The notes beneath the pieces were generated by a model. The model was not told the DNA's origin. It saw only the letters and a list, made by a program, of their open reading frames with translations, and did no database searches. This document shows positions 1 through 8,863 of a DNA stretch of 64,000 bases, one piece after another; within the stretch, counting starts at the first letter, position 1; the number at the start of each line of letters is the position of its first letter. Both the position numbers and the translations under genes were made by a program. This DNA is from Streptomyces sp. NRRL F-6492 (GTDB taxonomy: Bacteria > Actinomycetota > Actinomycetes > Streptomycetales > Streptomycetaceae). The stretch spans positions 3,018-67,017 of the forward strand of contig NZ_LGEG01000214.1 in assembly GCF_001280125.1 (NCBI RefSeq), written 5' to 3'.

Positions 1-42
1 GCGGGATCTTCCGGTGCGGCGCACGGGGCCGCGCGGCCCCCG

Positions 43-1323
43 TCACCGGCGTACCCCCGTCACGCGCCCGGTGCCGGCCGCGGCGGTGGCGCGTCCCACC
101 GAGCGGTCCGCGCGCCGGGCGAGTCCGACCACCCCGGCCAGCCGTTCCACCGCCCCGGGGATCACCCAGTCGTCCCGGCGCAGCGCGGCCAGCGCCGTCG
201 CCGGGGCGACGAGCAGGTCCGGGGCACCGGTCTCGAGGGCCCGGACCAGTACGGCCCAGCCCGCCTCCCACCGCTCCCGCTCCGGGCGCGCCCCGACGGC
301 GGCCACCACCGCCTCCAGCGCCGCCTGGCGCAGATCGCCCCGCTCCGGCAGTTCGGCGGAGGCCGGATCGGCCAGCAGCGACTCGGGGTCCGGCAGGTCC
401 ATCCGGTCCAGATGGGCGAGGAGTTCGAGCCCGGGGCCGTCACCCACCGCTCCCCGCACCAGCAGCGCCAGCACCTCCCGCGAGACGGAGGCCGCCGTCC
501 CGAAGGCGAGCAGGGTCAGCGCGGCCTCCCAGCTCCGGGGCGAGGGCCAGGCGCCCCCGCGCTGCGTCTCGGTGGTCGGCAGCCGGTGGATCAGCGTCGG
601 CCGGGCCTTCAGGAAGCCGCAGACCGCGCGGCGGGCGAAGGCCACCGCCTCCGCGAGCCGCTCCGGGGCCAGCCGGGGCAGCTCCGCCCGGGGCCAGACC
701 CCGCCGAGGCCGCGCACCACCACTTCCCGGTCGTGCACCCAGTACAGGTGCACGAACCGGTTGGCCAGCGGAGGACTCAGCTCCCATCCGTCCGCCGCCG
801 ACGCCCGGGGGTTGGCGGCGGCCACGATCCGCACGCCCGGCGGAAGCCGCAGCGTGCCGACCCTCCGCTCCAGGACGACCCGGAGCAGCGCGGCCTGCAC
901 GGCGGGGGTGGCGGTGGAGAGCTCGTCCAGGAAGAGCAGGCCCCGCCCGGCGCGCACGAGGTCCACGGCCCACTGCGGGGGCGCCATCGGCACTCCCCGT
1001 ACCGCCGGGTCGTCGCCCACGATCGGCAGTCCGGAGAAGTCGGACGGCTCGTGGACGCTGGCGATGACGGTCGTCAGGGGCAGGTCGAGGGAGGCGGCGA
1101 GCTGCGTCAGGGCCGCGGTCTTGCCGATGCCCGGTTCGCCCCAGAGCAGTACGGGCAGGTCGGCGGCGACGGCCAGGGTGAGCGCTTCGAGCTGCTCGTC
1201 GGGGCGCGGCTCGGTCGTCGTCGTCCGCAGCAGCCCGAGAAGGTCCTCGGCCAGGGCGAGGCGGCCGTCGGTGCCGGAGACGGGGGCGGGAGCGGGCATG
1301 AGGGTGCTGGGCGTCATGGGCAT
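43..1323 (-). CDS. MoxR-family AAA+ ATPase
   Basis: A cytoplasmic AAA+ ATPase of the MoxR type, a class of chaperone-like ATPases that usually work with VWA-domain partners. Visible motifs are Walker A GEPGIGKT near residue 62, Walker B LLFLDELS near residue 128 and a sensor-1-like ANPR. The length of about 426 aa fits a MoxR core with a helical C-terminal extension. GTG 1326 and ATG 1323 are both possible starts; no strong ribosome site decides between them. It follows the 496-aa gene upstream on the same strand with a gap of about 110 bp, so the two are probably one operon. A VWA or metallopeptidase partner, if present, would lie beyond the left edge of the window. The family assignment is firm; the substrate is unknown. 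Confidence 0.88.
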   Translation of the reverse strand: MPMTPSTLMPAPAPVSGTDGRLALAEDLLGLLRTTTTEPRPDEQLEALTLAVAADLPVLLWGEPGIGKTAALTQLAASLDLPLTTVIASVHEPSDFSGLPIVGDDPAVRGVPMAPPQWAVDLVRAGRGLLFLDELSTATPAVQAALLRVVLERRVGTLRLPPGVRIVAAANPRASAADGWELSPPLANRFVHLYWVHDREVVVRGLGGVWPRAELPRLAPERLAEAVAFARRAVCGFLKARPTLIHRLPTTETQRGGAWPSPRSWEAALTLLAFGTAASVSREVLALLVRGAVGDGPGLELLAHLDRMDLPDPESLLADPASAELPERGDLRQAALEAVVAAVGARPERERWEAGWAVLVRALETGAPDLLVAPATALAALRRDDWVIPGAVERLAGVVGLARRADRSVGRATAAAGTGRVTGVRR

Positions 1324-1436
1324 CACCTGAGGGGATGGGGGAACGGGGCGACCCGTCCCGGATGTCGTGGGCCGTGGAAGAGCGCGCGGCGCGCTGAGTA
1401 CGAAGGGGTACGGAGGAGTTCAGAGGACCGGGCGGG

Positions 1437-2927
1437 TCACGGGGACAGGGCGGTCCGGGGCCGGGCCGGACCGCTGCGCTTGCGGCGCACCGCGAGGGGC
1501 GTACGGCGGTCGATCCGGAGACGGCGGCCCGTCTCCACGGGCCCGGCGCCCGGAGCGGCCCCGCCGCCCGCCGCGCCGGCACGTCCTCCGGCGGCGGGGT
1601 GCCCGGTGGCCAGCCCCGCGCGAAAGAGGCCGTGGTCGACGCGACGGTCCGCGGCGGACAGCAGTTCCTCCCGGAGCGGACCGTCCCGCAGGACCGCGCC
1701 GGGACCGAGGAGCTTCACCACGACGGCCAGCGCCCCGGAGACGTCACCGTGGCCGAGCCGTTCCCGGACCGCCGGCAGGGCCTCCGGACTGCGGTGCACC
1801 GTGTCGATCACCCGCAGACAGGGCAGCGCCGGCCCGCCGAGGGCCACCAGCAGTTCCTCCCGGCGCAGGGTGACCGGGTCGTGGTCGATCGCCGACAGCA
1901 CCCCGTCCCGCAGCGCGATCCGGTGGACCTCGCCCCCGCACTCCACCCGGTGCGGATCACCGGGGTCGTGGAGGGGCCCGGACACCACGGCGGGGGCGGC
2001 GGGGACGGACGCCGCCAGAGCCCCGGCGACGAGAGGATGCAGCCGCTCCGCCGTGATCAGCCCCGCGCGCAGCAGCTCCAGGTCGGGAAGGGTCCGGGCC
2101 GCCGCCTCCGGCAGCACCGGAAGCGCCGCCGCCTCCTGCGGCGGCAACGGCTCCCGCAGCGGCCCGAAGGCCGGGGCGTGGCTGTCGTCGGGAGCGACGA
2201 GCTCGAACACGGCCCGCCGCCCCGCCCCGAGCCGTACGGTGAAGGCCCCGCGAGGGCGGAGCCCCTCGGCCCGCAACAGCGACTCCGCTTCGGCCGCCCA
2301 CCTCGCGACCGCCCACGGGGCGTCCTCGGGGAGGGGCGCGTCGAGCAGTCCGGGCGGTGCGGACGGTGGCCCGTCCGCACCGCACCGCGACGCCAGCTCA
2401 CCGGCCCGCCCCGCGTCCCAGAGGTGCCGGTGCAGGTCGAACCGGAAACGCCGCTCGGGACGCGGATGCGGATGGGTGTACGAAGGGCCGCCGGGGACGT
2501 GGTTCCCGGGCCCCTCCCAGACGGCGAGCGACATCCGCTGCCCGGCATCCGCCCAGGCCGGCGGCGTTCGCACCACCAGGGTCGGCGGGACGGCGCCGGG
2601 ACCTCCGTAACGGGCCAGAGCCACGGTGAGGCCGGGCCGCAGCCGCCCGTCGGGGGCGATGCGGGGCATGTGCCAGCGCAGCAGGTCCGGCGCCAGACGG
2701 CGCAGGTCGGTACGGAGCCGGGCGGCGAGATCGGTGCCGTGGCGGTCGGCCACGGCGCGCAGATCGAGATCGACGTCGATCCGGGCGGCGGCACAAGCCC
2801 CCGCCCAGTCGCCGACCGCACGCCGTGCGGTCGCGGTCTCGATCATGGACGGTGGCACGGCGTACTCGCGTACGCGCCGCCACATCGACAGGCGGGTCGG
2901 AATCCCGTTCACGAGGTGAGGTGCCAT
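1437..2927 (-). CDS. Conserved hypothetical protein, MoxR companion
   Basis: A protein of about 496 aa with no motif I can name. It is rich in Arg/Ala/Leu, has no signal peptide or membrane segment, and looks cytoplasmic. The start ATG 2927 is preferred because AAGGTGAG lies about 7 nt upstream; a GTG two codons earlier is also in frame. It stops about 110 bp before the MoxR ATPase on the same strand, which suggests co-transcription. In actinobacteria such genes often sit beside MoxR plus VWA modules, so a role as part of that chaperone unit is an inference from context only. Codon bias supports this as a true gene. Confidence 0.7.
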   Translation of the reverse strand: MAPHLVNGIPTRLSMWRRVREYAVPPSMIETATARRAVGDWAGACAAARIDVDLDLRAVADRHGTDLAARLRTDLRRLAPDLLRWHMPRIAPDGRLRPGLTVALARYGGPGAVPPTLVVRTPPAWADAGQRMSLAVWEGPGNHVPGGPSYTHPHPRPERRFRFDLHRHLWDAGRAGELASRCGADGPPSAPPGLLDAPLPEDAPWAVARWAAEAESLLRAEGLRPRGAFTVRLGAGRRAVFELVAPDDSHAPAFGPLREPLPPQEAAALPVLPEAAARTLPDLELLRAGLITAERLHPLVAGALAASVPAAPAVVSGPLHDPGDPHRVECGGEVHRIALRDGVLSAIDHDPVTLRREELLVALGGPALPCLRVIDTVHRSPEALPAVRERLGHGDVSGALAVVVKLLGPGAVLRDGPLREELLSAADRRVDHGLFRAGLATGHPAAGGRAGAAGGGAAPGAGPVETGRRLRIDRRTPLAVRRKRSGPARPRTALSP

Positions 2928-3257
2928 CAGCACTCACCTTGTGTGAACGAGTCCCCCAATCGGTACGAGGAGAAGTTCATCATCTCCGGGATCGTAACCC
3001 ACCGTTGTCCGATCTCCCAGGGAATTTGACCGGGGGAGAGGGAGACCGCGAACGCCACTTGACGCGCGAGGGGCCGCGCCCGCCTTCCGGGACCGTCGGT
3101 GGGTCACCCTCGCGGGTGACGCCGGACCGCCGAACGGGGCGCGTGAGGCATCGGGCGCACGAGCGGGCCGCGAGCACGCCCCTCCGCGCCACCGGGCGCC
3201 GTTGGGGCGCGGCCGCTCGCGGGCAGGATCGCCGGGACAACGACAGAAAGGCCGACC
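2928..3257. other. Divergent intergenic region, no gene
   Basis: This roughly 330-bp stretch separates the leftward operon from the rightward EF-hand gene. It must hold both promoters. TTGACC and TTGACG hexamers occur around 3028 and 3059, but no convincing paired -10 was assigned. GAAAGG just before 3258 is the ribosome site of the EF-hand gene. I see no RNA gene or coding potential. Confidence 0.4.
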
Positions 3258-3803
3258 GTGGCAAGTGAGTTCCAGCGCGACAAGCTCGTCGACATGTTCC
3301 GCGCGTTCGACGCCGACGACAACGGCTACCTCGACCGGCGCGACTTCCAGGCCCTCGCGGAACGCTGGAGGAACCTGCCCCGCGTGCGGCCGGGATCCGA
3401 ACTGGCCGCACGCGTGGACGCGGTCATGCTGGGCTGGTGGGACCACCTCGCGACGCACGTGGACACGGACGAGGACGGCAGGGTCGACCTGGACGGGCTC
3501 CTCGCCATGGTGGACCTGCTGCCCGCGATGCGCGAGGCCGTCGCCGCGACCGCCGAGACCGTCTTCGACGCCGTCGACGAGAACGGCGACGGCCGCATCT
3601 CTCCCGACGAGCACCGGAAGCTGGTCGACACGTGGCACGGCGGGAGCGTCGACGTCGGCGACGTCTTCGACCGCCTCGACCAGGACGGGGACGGCTACCT
3701 CGACCGCACCGAGTTCACCGCGCTGTGGATCCAGTTCTGGATCAGCGACGACCCGTCCGAACCGGGCAACCACCTGTGCGGCCCCGTCCCGACCCGCACC
3801 TGA
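3258..3803 (+). CDS. EF-hand calcium-binding protein (calerythrin type)
   Basis: A 181-aa cytoplasmic calcium-binding protein. Four EF-hand loops are visible: D18-D29, D69-G80, D107-E118 and D141-E152. Loops 3 and 4 are canonical (DxDxDG with Glu at position 12). Loop 2 has Gly at position 12 and probably binds weakly or not at all, as in calerythrin/sarcoplasmic calcium-binding proteins, which also have about 180 residues and one or two degenerate hands. The GTG start has AGAAAGG about 6 nt upstream. The gene stands alone. Calcium buffering or sensing is the family role; no partner is evident nearby. Confidence 0.92.
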   Translation: MASEFQRDKLVDMFRAFDADDNGYLDRRDFQALAERWRNLPRVRPGSELAARVDAVMLGWWDHLATHVDTDEDGRVDLDGLLAMVDLLPAMREAVAATAETVFDAVDENGDGRISPDEHRKLVDTWHGGSVDVGDVFDRLDQDGDGYLDRTEFTALWIQFWISDDPSEPGNHLCGPVPTRT

Positions 3804-3837
3804 CGACCCCCTCCCGGACACCGCCGGGACCGGGGCC

Positions 3838-4755
3838 CTACGGTGGCGTGATCCGGTCCCGCAGCCAGGAGTCGACGCCGTGGAGCGCCGTCCTGGCCAT
3901 GGCCGTGGGATGGCCCGTGAAGCCGTGGGGCGCTTCGGGGTAGATCCGGAGTTCGACGTCGTTGCCGGCGGCGGACAGCCGGCCCGCCAGCGCCAGGTTG
4001 TCCTCCAGGAGCACGTCCTCGCCCCCGACGACCAGCAGCACGGGCGGAAGCCCGCCGAGGGCGCCGTAGACGGGGGAGACGTCGGGAACGGTGCGGTCCT
4101 CCACGTGGCCGACGTACGCCCGGAGGAAGTACTCGTCCGCGATGCGGCGTCCGGCCGGGGTCCGTGCGCTCAGGTCGTAGGTGCCGAACTGGAGGGCGGC
4201 CCCGGTGAACCGGCCGACGGCACCCCTGTCCCTCAGCCGGAGCAGGGTCACCAGGGCCAGGGTGGCCCCCGCCGAGCTCCCGCCGATCGTGAGCCGGGAC
4301 GTCCCGAAGCGGGCCCCGGCCTCTTCGGCGAGCCAGAGCGCCACCGCTTCGCAGTCGTCGGGGGCCGCCGGCCAGGGGTGCTCGGGGGCCAGCCGGTAGT
4401 CGACGCCGACGACGGCGAGACGCAGGGCGTCCGCGAGCTCGCGGTTGCGCCGGTCCCCCCGCGCCGCGGAGTCCATGAAGAAGCCGCCGCCGTGCACGTC
4501 CAGGTGGACGCCCCGCGGCGGACCGCCGGCAGGCATGAGGATCCTGACGGGGACGCGTCTTCCCGCGGCCTCGACCGTCTCCTCGACGGCCGACGGATCG
4601 ACGGCCGGCGGGACGGACCTCTTCGCCCGCGCCTCCCGCAGCTCCTCCGGCGTGCCGGGTCCGCGGCCCGCCCTCCGCGACCTGTAGAAGGCGCGGGCCT
4701 CGTCGACCTGCTCCGCGGGCACGTCGGCGTACAGTGCGTCCAGCGCGAACCGCAC
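3838..4755 (-). CDS. Alpha/beta hydrolase, HSL-family esterase
   Basis: A 305-aa carboxylesterase of the hormone-sensitive-lipase group (bacterial family IV). The oxyanion motif HGGGF lies near residue 88, the nucleophile motif GGSSAG near 159, the catalytic Asp in GGEDVL and the catalytic His in EAPHGF near the C-terminus, so the triad is complete. The start is GTG 4755 with GAGGAG at 4761-4766; the longer frame upstream lacks a ribosome site and runs into the ArsR gene. There is no signal peptide, so it acts inside the cell on small acyl esters. It is transcribed divergently from the ArsR regulator at 5006, which could control it. Confidence 0.92.
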   Translation of the reverse strand: MRFALDALYADVPAEQVDEARAFYRSRRAGRGPGTPEELREARAKRSVPPAVDPSAVEETVEAAGRRVPVRILMPAGGPPRGVHLDVHGGGFFMDSAARGDRRNRELADALRLAVVGVDYRLAPEHPWPAAPDDCEAVALWLAEEAGARFGTSRLTIGGSSAGATLALVTLLRLRDRGAVGRFTGAALQFGTYDLSARTPAGRRIADEYFLRAYVGHVEDRTVPDVSPVYGALGGLPPVLLVVGGEDVLLEDNLALAGRLSAAGNDVELRIYPEAPHGFTGHPTAMARTALHGVDSWLRDRITPP

Positions 4756-5005
4756 ACGGCCTCCTCGTCGTACGTCGGGGTCAGGGCCCCACGCTATCCC
4801 CCGCCCCACGCTGTCCCCGCCCCGCCGGAGCCCCCGCACACCGGGAGACGCCACCCGCGGGGAACACCTCAAGGCCGCCGGAAGGGGACGGGAGCGGCTC
4901 CGATGTGCGAAGACGGGTGTGCCGTGGTGCGGGAGTCTGGGATCGTGGGGGCGACAGCATCGGCGGATCGACGACGGCCGCCCGTAGCCAAGGAGGGGGC
5001 CCACC

Positions 5006-5389
5006 GTGCCAACACGCGCACCCAGGGCGGCGGGCGGCGAACCGGCCACCGAGGTGAGCACACCGCTCTACCAACTGAAGGCCGAGTTCTTCAAGACCCT
5101 CGGACACCCGGTCCGCATCCGGGTCCTGGAACTGCTCAGCGTGCGCGAGCACGCCGTCTCCGAGCTGCTGCCGGAGGTGGGCGTGGAGCCGGCGGCGCTC
5201 TCCCAGCAACTGGCCGTGCTGCGCAGGTCGAACCTGGTCCTGACGCGTCGCGAGGGCGTCAGCGTGTACTACCGCCTGGTGAACGACGAGGTCGCGGAGC
5301 TCCTCAGGGTCGCGCGCGGCATCCTCACCGGAGTGCTCCAGGGCCAGGCCGCGCTCCTCGCCGACCTCGACGCCTCGGCCCGCCGCTGA
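5006..5389 (+). CDS. ArsR-family winged-helix regulator
   Basis: A 127-aa DNA-binding protein with the ArsR/SmtB winged-helix fold: dimer helix, KTLGHPVRIRVLELL, then a recognition helix in PAALSQQLAVLRR and a wing in REGVSVYYRL. The metal-binding Cys motif of classic ArsR (ELCVCDL) is absent; the equivalent position reads SELLPEVG, so it probably senses something other than arsenite or zinc, or responds through a partner. GTG 5006 is set by an AAGGAGGGGG ribosome site directly upstream. It is divergent from the esterase and about 130 bp before the Roadblock-like gene. Confidence 0.9.
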   Translation: MPTRAPRAAGGEPATEVSTPLYQLKAEFFKTLGHPVRIRVLELLSVREHAVSELLPEVGVEPAALSQQLAVLRRSNLVLTRREGVSVYYRLVNDEVAELLRVARGILTGVLQGQAALLADLDASARR

Positions 5390-5518
5390 CCGCCGGACGG
5401 GCCCGCCGTACCCACGTGTTCGGGCAAACCGCCCCCGTCGAACGGGCGGGATGGGTAGCGTCGGACCGATCGGGTCCGCAAAGGCGCCCGGCATATCCCC
5501 TACGGAAGGCGGCAGCCC

Positions 5519-5893
5519 ATGGCGAACGTGGAAGTCTCTCTCAAGGAGATCATGACCCGGGTGGAAGGCAGTCTCGCCGCCGCTGTGGGCGATTACAGCA
5601 GCGGCATGGCCCTGGGATCCCTCGGCGGCGGACGCGACTTCGACGTCCACGTCGCGGTCGCGGGGAACACCGACGTGATCCGGGCCAAGCTCCACACCAT
5701 GGAACTCCTGGGCCTCCAGGAGCAGATCGACGACATCCTCATCACCCTGGGCAACCAGTACCACCTCATCACCCTCGGAAAGGGACGGGGCAAGACCAAC
5801 CTCTTCCTCTACCTCGTCCTCGACAAGCACAAGGCCAACCTCGCCATGGCCCGGCACCAACTGCGCCGCGTCGAAGAGGAGATGGAGGTCTGA
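5519..5893 (+). CDS. Roadblock/LC7-like small protein
   Basis: A 124-aa soluble protein whose central part (SSGMALGS, DVHVAVAGNTDVIRAKL, then DDILITLGNQYHLI) has the alternating strand/helix pattern of Roadblock/LC7 proteins. Streptomyces encode many such proteins beside small GTPase or regulator genes. Here no MglA-like GTPase is next to it, so it is an orphan. The ATG has GGAAGGCGG upstream. Function is not known; the fold assignment is from pattern recognition and should be tested by profile search. Confidence 0.75.
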   Translation: MANVEVSLKEIMTRVEGSLAAAVGDYSSGMALGSLGGGRDFDVHVAVAGNTDVIRAKLHTMELLGLQEQIDDILITLGNQYHLITLGKGRGKTNLFLYLVLDKHKANLAMARHQLRRVEEEMEV

Positions 5894-6021
5894 CCCCCTC
5901 CCTCCTTTCGCATGCCCGATAGTTGCAGAAATTTGAAATTCTCTACGAAGGGATTTCCTGAAGTCTGAACGCCCGGTCGGCGCGCATCCGTCCACGACGG
6001 CGGGAAGTCCGGCCGGACGAT

Positions 6022-6076
6022 GCGCGCGTCCTTCCCGCCGACCCGCCCCGCGGCGGCCGACGGGAAGGACGCGCGC
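6022..6076 (-). terminator. Hairpin terminator of the P450/ferredoxin operon
   Basis: A 16-bp perfect inverted repeat (6022-6037 with 6061-6076) with a GC-rich loop lies 28 bp downstream of the ferredoxin stop. There is no long U-tract, as is usual for Streptomyces terminators. Confidence 0.65.
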
Positions 6077-6104
6077 CGGTCCCTCCCCTCCGCGACCGGT
6101 CCCG

Positions 6105-6329
6105 TCAGCGGCGGGGGCCCACCGTCCGGGCGCCCGCGCGGACGGTGATGGCGAGCGCGGGACAGGAGTCGGCGGCGTCCAGGGCCCGTTCGTCCTCGGC
6201 GATCTCCGGGCGCACCGGCTCCGCCGTGTCACCCTCCAGCCGGTACAGGTCCGGAGCGAGCCCGGCGCACATGCCCGAGCCCATGCACATCTCCCGGTCG
6301 ACCGCGGTGGTCCAGCCCGCCGCGCTCAC
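6105..6329 (-). CDS. 3Fe-4S ferredoxin
   Basis: A 74-aa electron carrier. Three cysteines are visible: C15 and C21 in CMGSGMC, and C56 in DSCPALA. The second Cys of a 4Fe-4S motif is absent, as expected for the 3Fe-4S ferredoxins that serve actinobacterial P450s. The GTG start shares four bases with the P450 stop (GTGA at 6326-6329), so translation is coupled and the two proteins are likely made in step. It passes electrons from a reductase, encoded elsewhere, to the P450. Confidence 0.93.
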   Translation of the reverse strand: MSAAGWTTAVDREMCMGSGMCAGLAPDLYRLEGDTAEPVRPEIAEDERALDAADSCPALAITVRAGARTVGPRR

Positions 6330-7519
6330 CAGCCCACCGGCATCTCGCGCGGGCCGCGCACCAGCATCCGGTCCTTCCAGCGGACGTCTCCCGCCAGGTG
6401 CAGACCGGGGAAGCGGGTGAGGAGGGCCAGGACCGCCTCCTGGAGTTCCAGGCGGGCGAGCGGCGCGCCCAGACAGTGGTGGACGCCGTGGCCGAAACCG
6501 AGGTGCTGGACGCCGGCGCGGGTGACGTCGAGCCGCCCGGGACCGGTGAACTTCAGGGCGTCGCGGTTGGCGGCGCCGATCGCCACGAGCACCGGCTCCC
6601 CGGCCCGGACCAGGGTGCCGCCCACTTCGACGTCCTCGGTGGCGTACCGGGGGAAGGCGGCGCCGCTGCCGAGCGGGACGAACCGCAGCAGTTCCTCGAC
6701 GGCGCCCTTGATCAGATCGGGCCGCTCGCGCAGCAGGGCGAGCTGGTCGGGATGGTCGAGCAGGGCGTGGACGAAGTTGGGGATCTGGCTGGCCGTCGTC
6801 TCGTGCCCCGCGACGAGGATGCCCACGCACAGGTCGACGAGCTCCGGCTCGGTGAGCCGGTCACCGGTGTCGCGGGCCTCGATCAGACCGGTCATCAGAT
6901 CGGGGCGCGGGCGGGCGCGGTGCTCCTCGATGAGCGCCGCCATGTAGGCGCGCAGCTCCTCGCGGCTGCGCCAGAACTCCTCGGCGGTCAGCGAACTCGT
7001 CGACAGGGCCGCGTCGCTCCACACCCGGAACTTCGGGCGGTCCTCCTCCGGTACGCCGAGCATGCGGCAGATCACCGCGACCGGGATGGGCAGCGCGTAC
7101 GACTCCACGAGGTCGGCCGGCGGTCCCGCGGCCTCCATCTCGTCCAGGAACCCGTGCGCCAGCTCGCGCACCTGGGGCCGCAGCTTCTCGACCTGGTGGA
7201 CCGTGAACGCCTTGGCGACCAGGGTGCGCAGCCGGGTGTGGCCGGGCGGGTCCATGCCGAGGATGCCGGTGTCCTGCTGCGCCTCCGACTGGCGCGGCTC
7301 GTCGTGCTTGACGGCCTCGGCGCGACTGAAGCGCCGGTCGCCGAGGACCAGCCGTGCGTCGGCGTAGCGGGTGGCGAGCCAGGCGGGGTCGCCGTACGGC
7401 ATCCGGACGCGTAACAGTCCGGGCCGCTCCAGCGCTTCGCCGTACGCCTCGGCGAGGCCGAGTCCTTCGGGCTCGTTGAACGGATAGTCCAGGGGGGTGT
7501 GGTCCGCCGTCTCGGTCAT
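6326..7519 (-). CDS. Cytochrome P450
   Basis: A 397-aa soluble bacterial P450 monooxygenase. It shows the I-helix oxygen motif AGHETT, the K-helix ExxR in EELLR and the heme loop FGHGVHHCLG with the axial Cys. Length and motifs fit the CYP105/107 neighbourhood. ATG 7519 has GGAGG at 7526-7530. It is coupled to its own ferredoxin and divergent from a TetR gene. A perfect 7+7 inverted repeat lies 16 bp upstream of the start, which suggests induction by a ligand of the TetR protein. The substrate cannot be told from sequence; no biosynthetic cluster surrounds it, so a detoxifying or catabolic hydroxylase is plausible. Confidence 0.95.
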   Translation of the reverse strand: MTETADHTPLDYPFNEPEGLGLAEAYGEALERPGLLRVRMPYGDPAWLATRYADARLVLGDRRFSRAEAVKHDEPRQSEAQQDTGILGMDPPGHTRLRTLVAKAFTVHQVEKLRPQVRELAHGFLDEMEAAGPPADLVESYALPIPVAVICRMLGVPEEDRPKFRVWSDAALSTSSLTAEEFWRSREELRAYMAALIEEHRARPRPDLMTGLIEARDTGDRLTEPELVDLCVGILVAGHETTASQIPNFVHALLDHPDQLALLRERPDLIKGAVEELLRFVPLGSGAAFPRYATEDVEVGGTLVRAGEPVLVAIGAANRDALKFTGPGRLDVTRAGVQHLGFGHGVHHCLGAPLARLELQEAVLALLTRFPGLHLAGDVRWKDRMLVRGPREMPVGW

Positions 7520-7534
7520 GGAGCGCCTCCGTTG

Positions 7535-7552
7535 TGTAAGCGGGTGCTTACA
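7535..7552. promoter_or_regulatory. TetR-type operator between P450 and TetR genes
   Basis: The arms TGTAAGC and GCTTACA form a perfect inverted repeat with a 4-bp GGGT spacer. It lies just upstream of the P450 start and about 85 bp before the TetR start, the usual place for an autoregulatory TetR site. Confidence 0.7.
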
Positions 7553-7637
7553 GAACCTAGGCTGGTCGCCGGAGGCGGTCAATGGGGCCGTTTGGGCCGT
7601 TCGGGTGGCCGACGGCGGGGGTGCGGAGGGGGCGGGG

Positions 7638-8351
7638 ATGACACGGGCGAGGGTCGACGGGGCGGAGACGACGGGAACGGGGGCGGCCGGGGCGGTGGCG
7701 GAGCGGACGCCCGTACGACGGGCGGGCGCGGGGGAGCGGTCCGTACCGGCCGGCGGCGCCCGGACCGGCGGCGCGCGGGGCGGCGACACCCGGGAGCGGC
7801 TGCTCGCCGCGGCGTCGGCCCTCTTCGCCGAGCGGGGCTACGACCGGGCGACGGTACGGGAGATCGCCGCCCGGGCCGGAGTGAACCAGGCCCTGCTGTT
7901 CCGGCACTTCGGCTCCAAGCAGGCGCTGTTCGGCGAAGTGGTCGCACAGGGCGGGTACGAGCAGCTGCGGAGCACCGCGCCGGAGCGGCTGGTGGAAGCG
8001 GTGCTGCGCAGCCTGCTCCATCCGCCGGCGGACCCGGCCGGGGCCCCGGGGGCGAGCCGGTCGCTGAAGACGATGCTGCGCTCGGTGGGCGGCGGCGACG
8101 AGGTCGCCGCGGCGGTGGCCGCGCTGGGCGAGGCGTACGCCAAGGCCCTGGCGGAGCTGAGCACGCGGCACGACGCGGCGCTGCGGGCGGACCTCGCCCT
8201 GTCGTGGCTGCTGGGCATCGGCCTGACCCGGGTGGTCGCGGGCAAGCGGCCACTGGCGGAGGCGGACCCGGACGAGGTCTGCCGACTGGTCCTCGGGACG
8301 CTCGGCCACCTCCTGGACGGCCTTCCCCGGGACGGAACGCCCGGGACGTGA
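7638..8351 (+). CDS. TetR-family regulator
   Basis: A 237-aa regulator with a long Gly/Ala-rich N-terminal tail of about 50 residues, then the TetR helix-turn-helix (TREIAARAGVNQALLFRHFGSKQ pattern, shown here in part as REIAARAG and LLFRHFGSK). The C-terminal half is helical and unassigned. ATG 7638 follows a GGCGGGG stretch; the frame is open further upstream, but that would start inside the P450 control region. It is divergent from the P450 operon and probably represses it through the palindrome at 7535. Confidence 0.9.
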   Translation: MTRARVDGAETTGTGAAGAVAERTPVRRAGAGERSVPAGGARTGGARGGDTRERLLAAASALFAERGYDRATVREIAARAGVNQALLFRHFGSKQALFGEVVAQGGYEQLRSTAPERLVEAVLRSLLHPPADPAGAPGASRSLKTMLRSVGGGDEVAAAVAALGEAYAKALAELSTRHDAALRADLALSWLLGIGLTRVVAGKRPLAEADPDEVCRLVLGTLGHLLDGLPRDGTPGT

Positions 8352-8379
8352 GCGCCGGCGAAGAACCGGGCCCTCCTTC

Positions 8380-8423
8380 CGGAACGGTCAGCGGGCGGGC
8401 ACCCGGAACGGTCAGCGGGCGGG
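8380..8423. repeat. 20-bp tandem duplication across a stop codon
   Basis: The unit CGGAACGGTCAGCGGGCGGG occurs at 8380-8399 and again at 8404-8423. The second copy contains the stop of the NYN gene on the minus strand, and the first copy carries the same stop triplet just beyond it. Confidence 0.8.
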
Positions 8424-8813
8424 TGCCGGAGGGAGACCGCGGGGGCCCACGCAGCGGGCGCCCTCCTCCTCCGCGCGTCGGCGCAGCTCCCGGTCGGACG
8501 TGACGACCAGACACGGTCGCCCGCCCGCGCTCCGGACCAGCTCGACGATCAGGTCGTCACCGCTGCCGGGAGCCTCTTCGATCCGCACGCCGGGCACGGG
8601 AGCGACGCCCCGGGCACGGCCCTCGACGACCAGCACGATCTCGTACGGACCCGGGTACGGGCCGTCGGCCGGACCACCGGTGGCGGCGAGCCGGTCGCGC
8701 AACCGCTCGGCGGCCCCGCGCCGGTCGCGCCACCAGCCGTCGGGCACCGAACCCACGACATTGGCCCCGTCCACCACCAGGAGAGGACGGAGGGCCGGAT
8801 CCTCAGGACTCAT
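8412..8813 (-). CDS. NYN/PIN-like nuclease-domain protein (YacP type)
   Basis: A 133-aa protein with a PIN-like NYN fold. The N-terminal VVDGANVVGS carries the first metal-binding Asp/Asn pair, and SGDDLIVELV and VVTSDRELRRRA carry later acidic positions, as in YacP/Rae1-type RNases. It starts with ATG 8813 and is monocistronic. RNA cleavage is the family expectation, not shown here. The 20-bp duplication at its 3' end includes its stop codon. Confidence 0.82.
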   Translation of the reverse strand: MSPEDPALRPLLVVDGANVVGSVPDGWWRDRRGAAERLRDRLAATGGPADGPYPGPYEIVLVVEGRARGVAPVPGVRIEEAPGSGDDLIVELVRSAGGRPCLVVTSDRELRRRAEEEGARCVGPRGLPPAPAR

Positions 8814-8863
8814 GACCCCAGGATGTCAGGCCGCGGCCGTGGCGCGCCGTCTCCGCCGAGCCG

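Noticed and set aside
1..24. Possible GTG start of a gene running off the left edge
   Set aside because: No ribosome site and only eight codons are visible.
14..1330. A 438-codon plus-strand frame over the MoxR gene
   Set aside because: It is antisense to a gene with clear AAA+ motifs and shows only Arg/Ser-rich shadow composition.
3202..5922. A 906-codon plus-strand frame
   Set aside because: It spans the EF-hand, esterase, ArsR and Roadblock genes in other frames; a GC-bias artefact.
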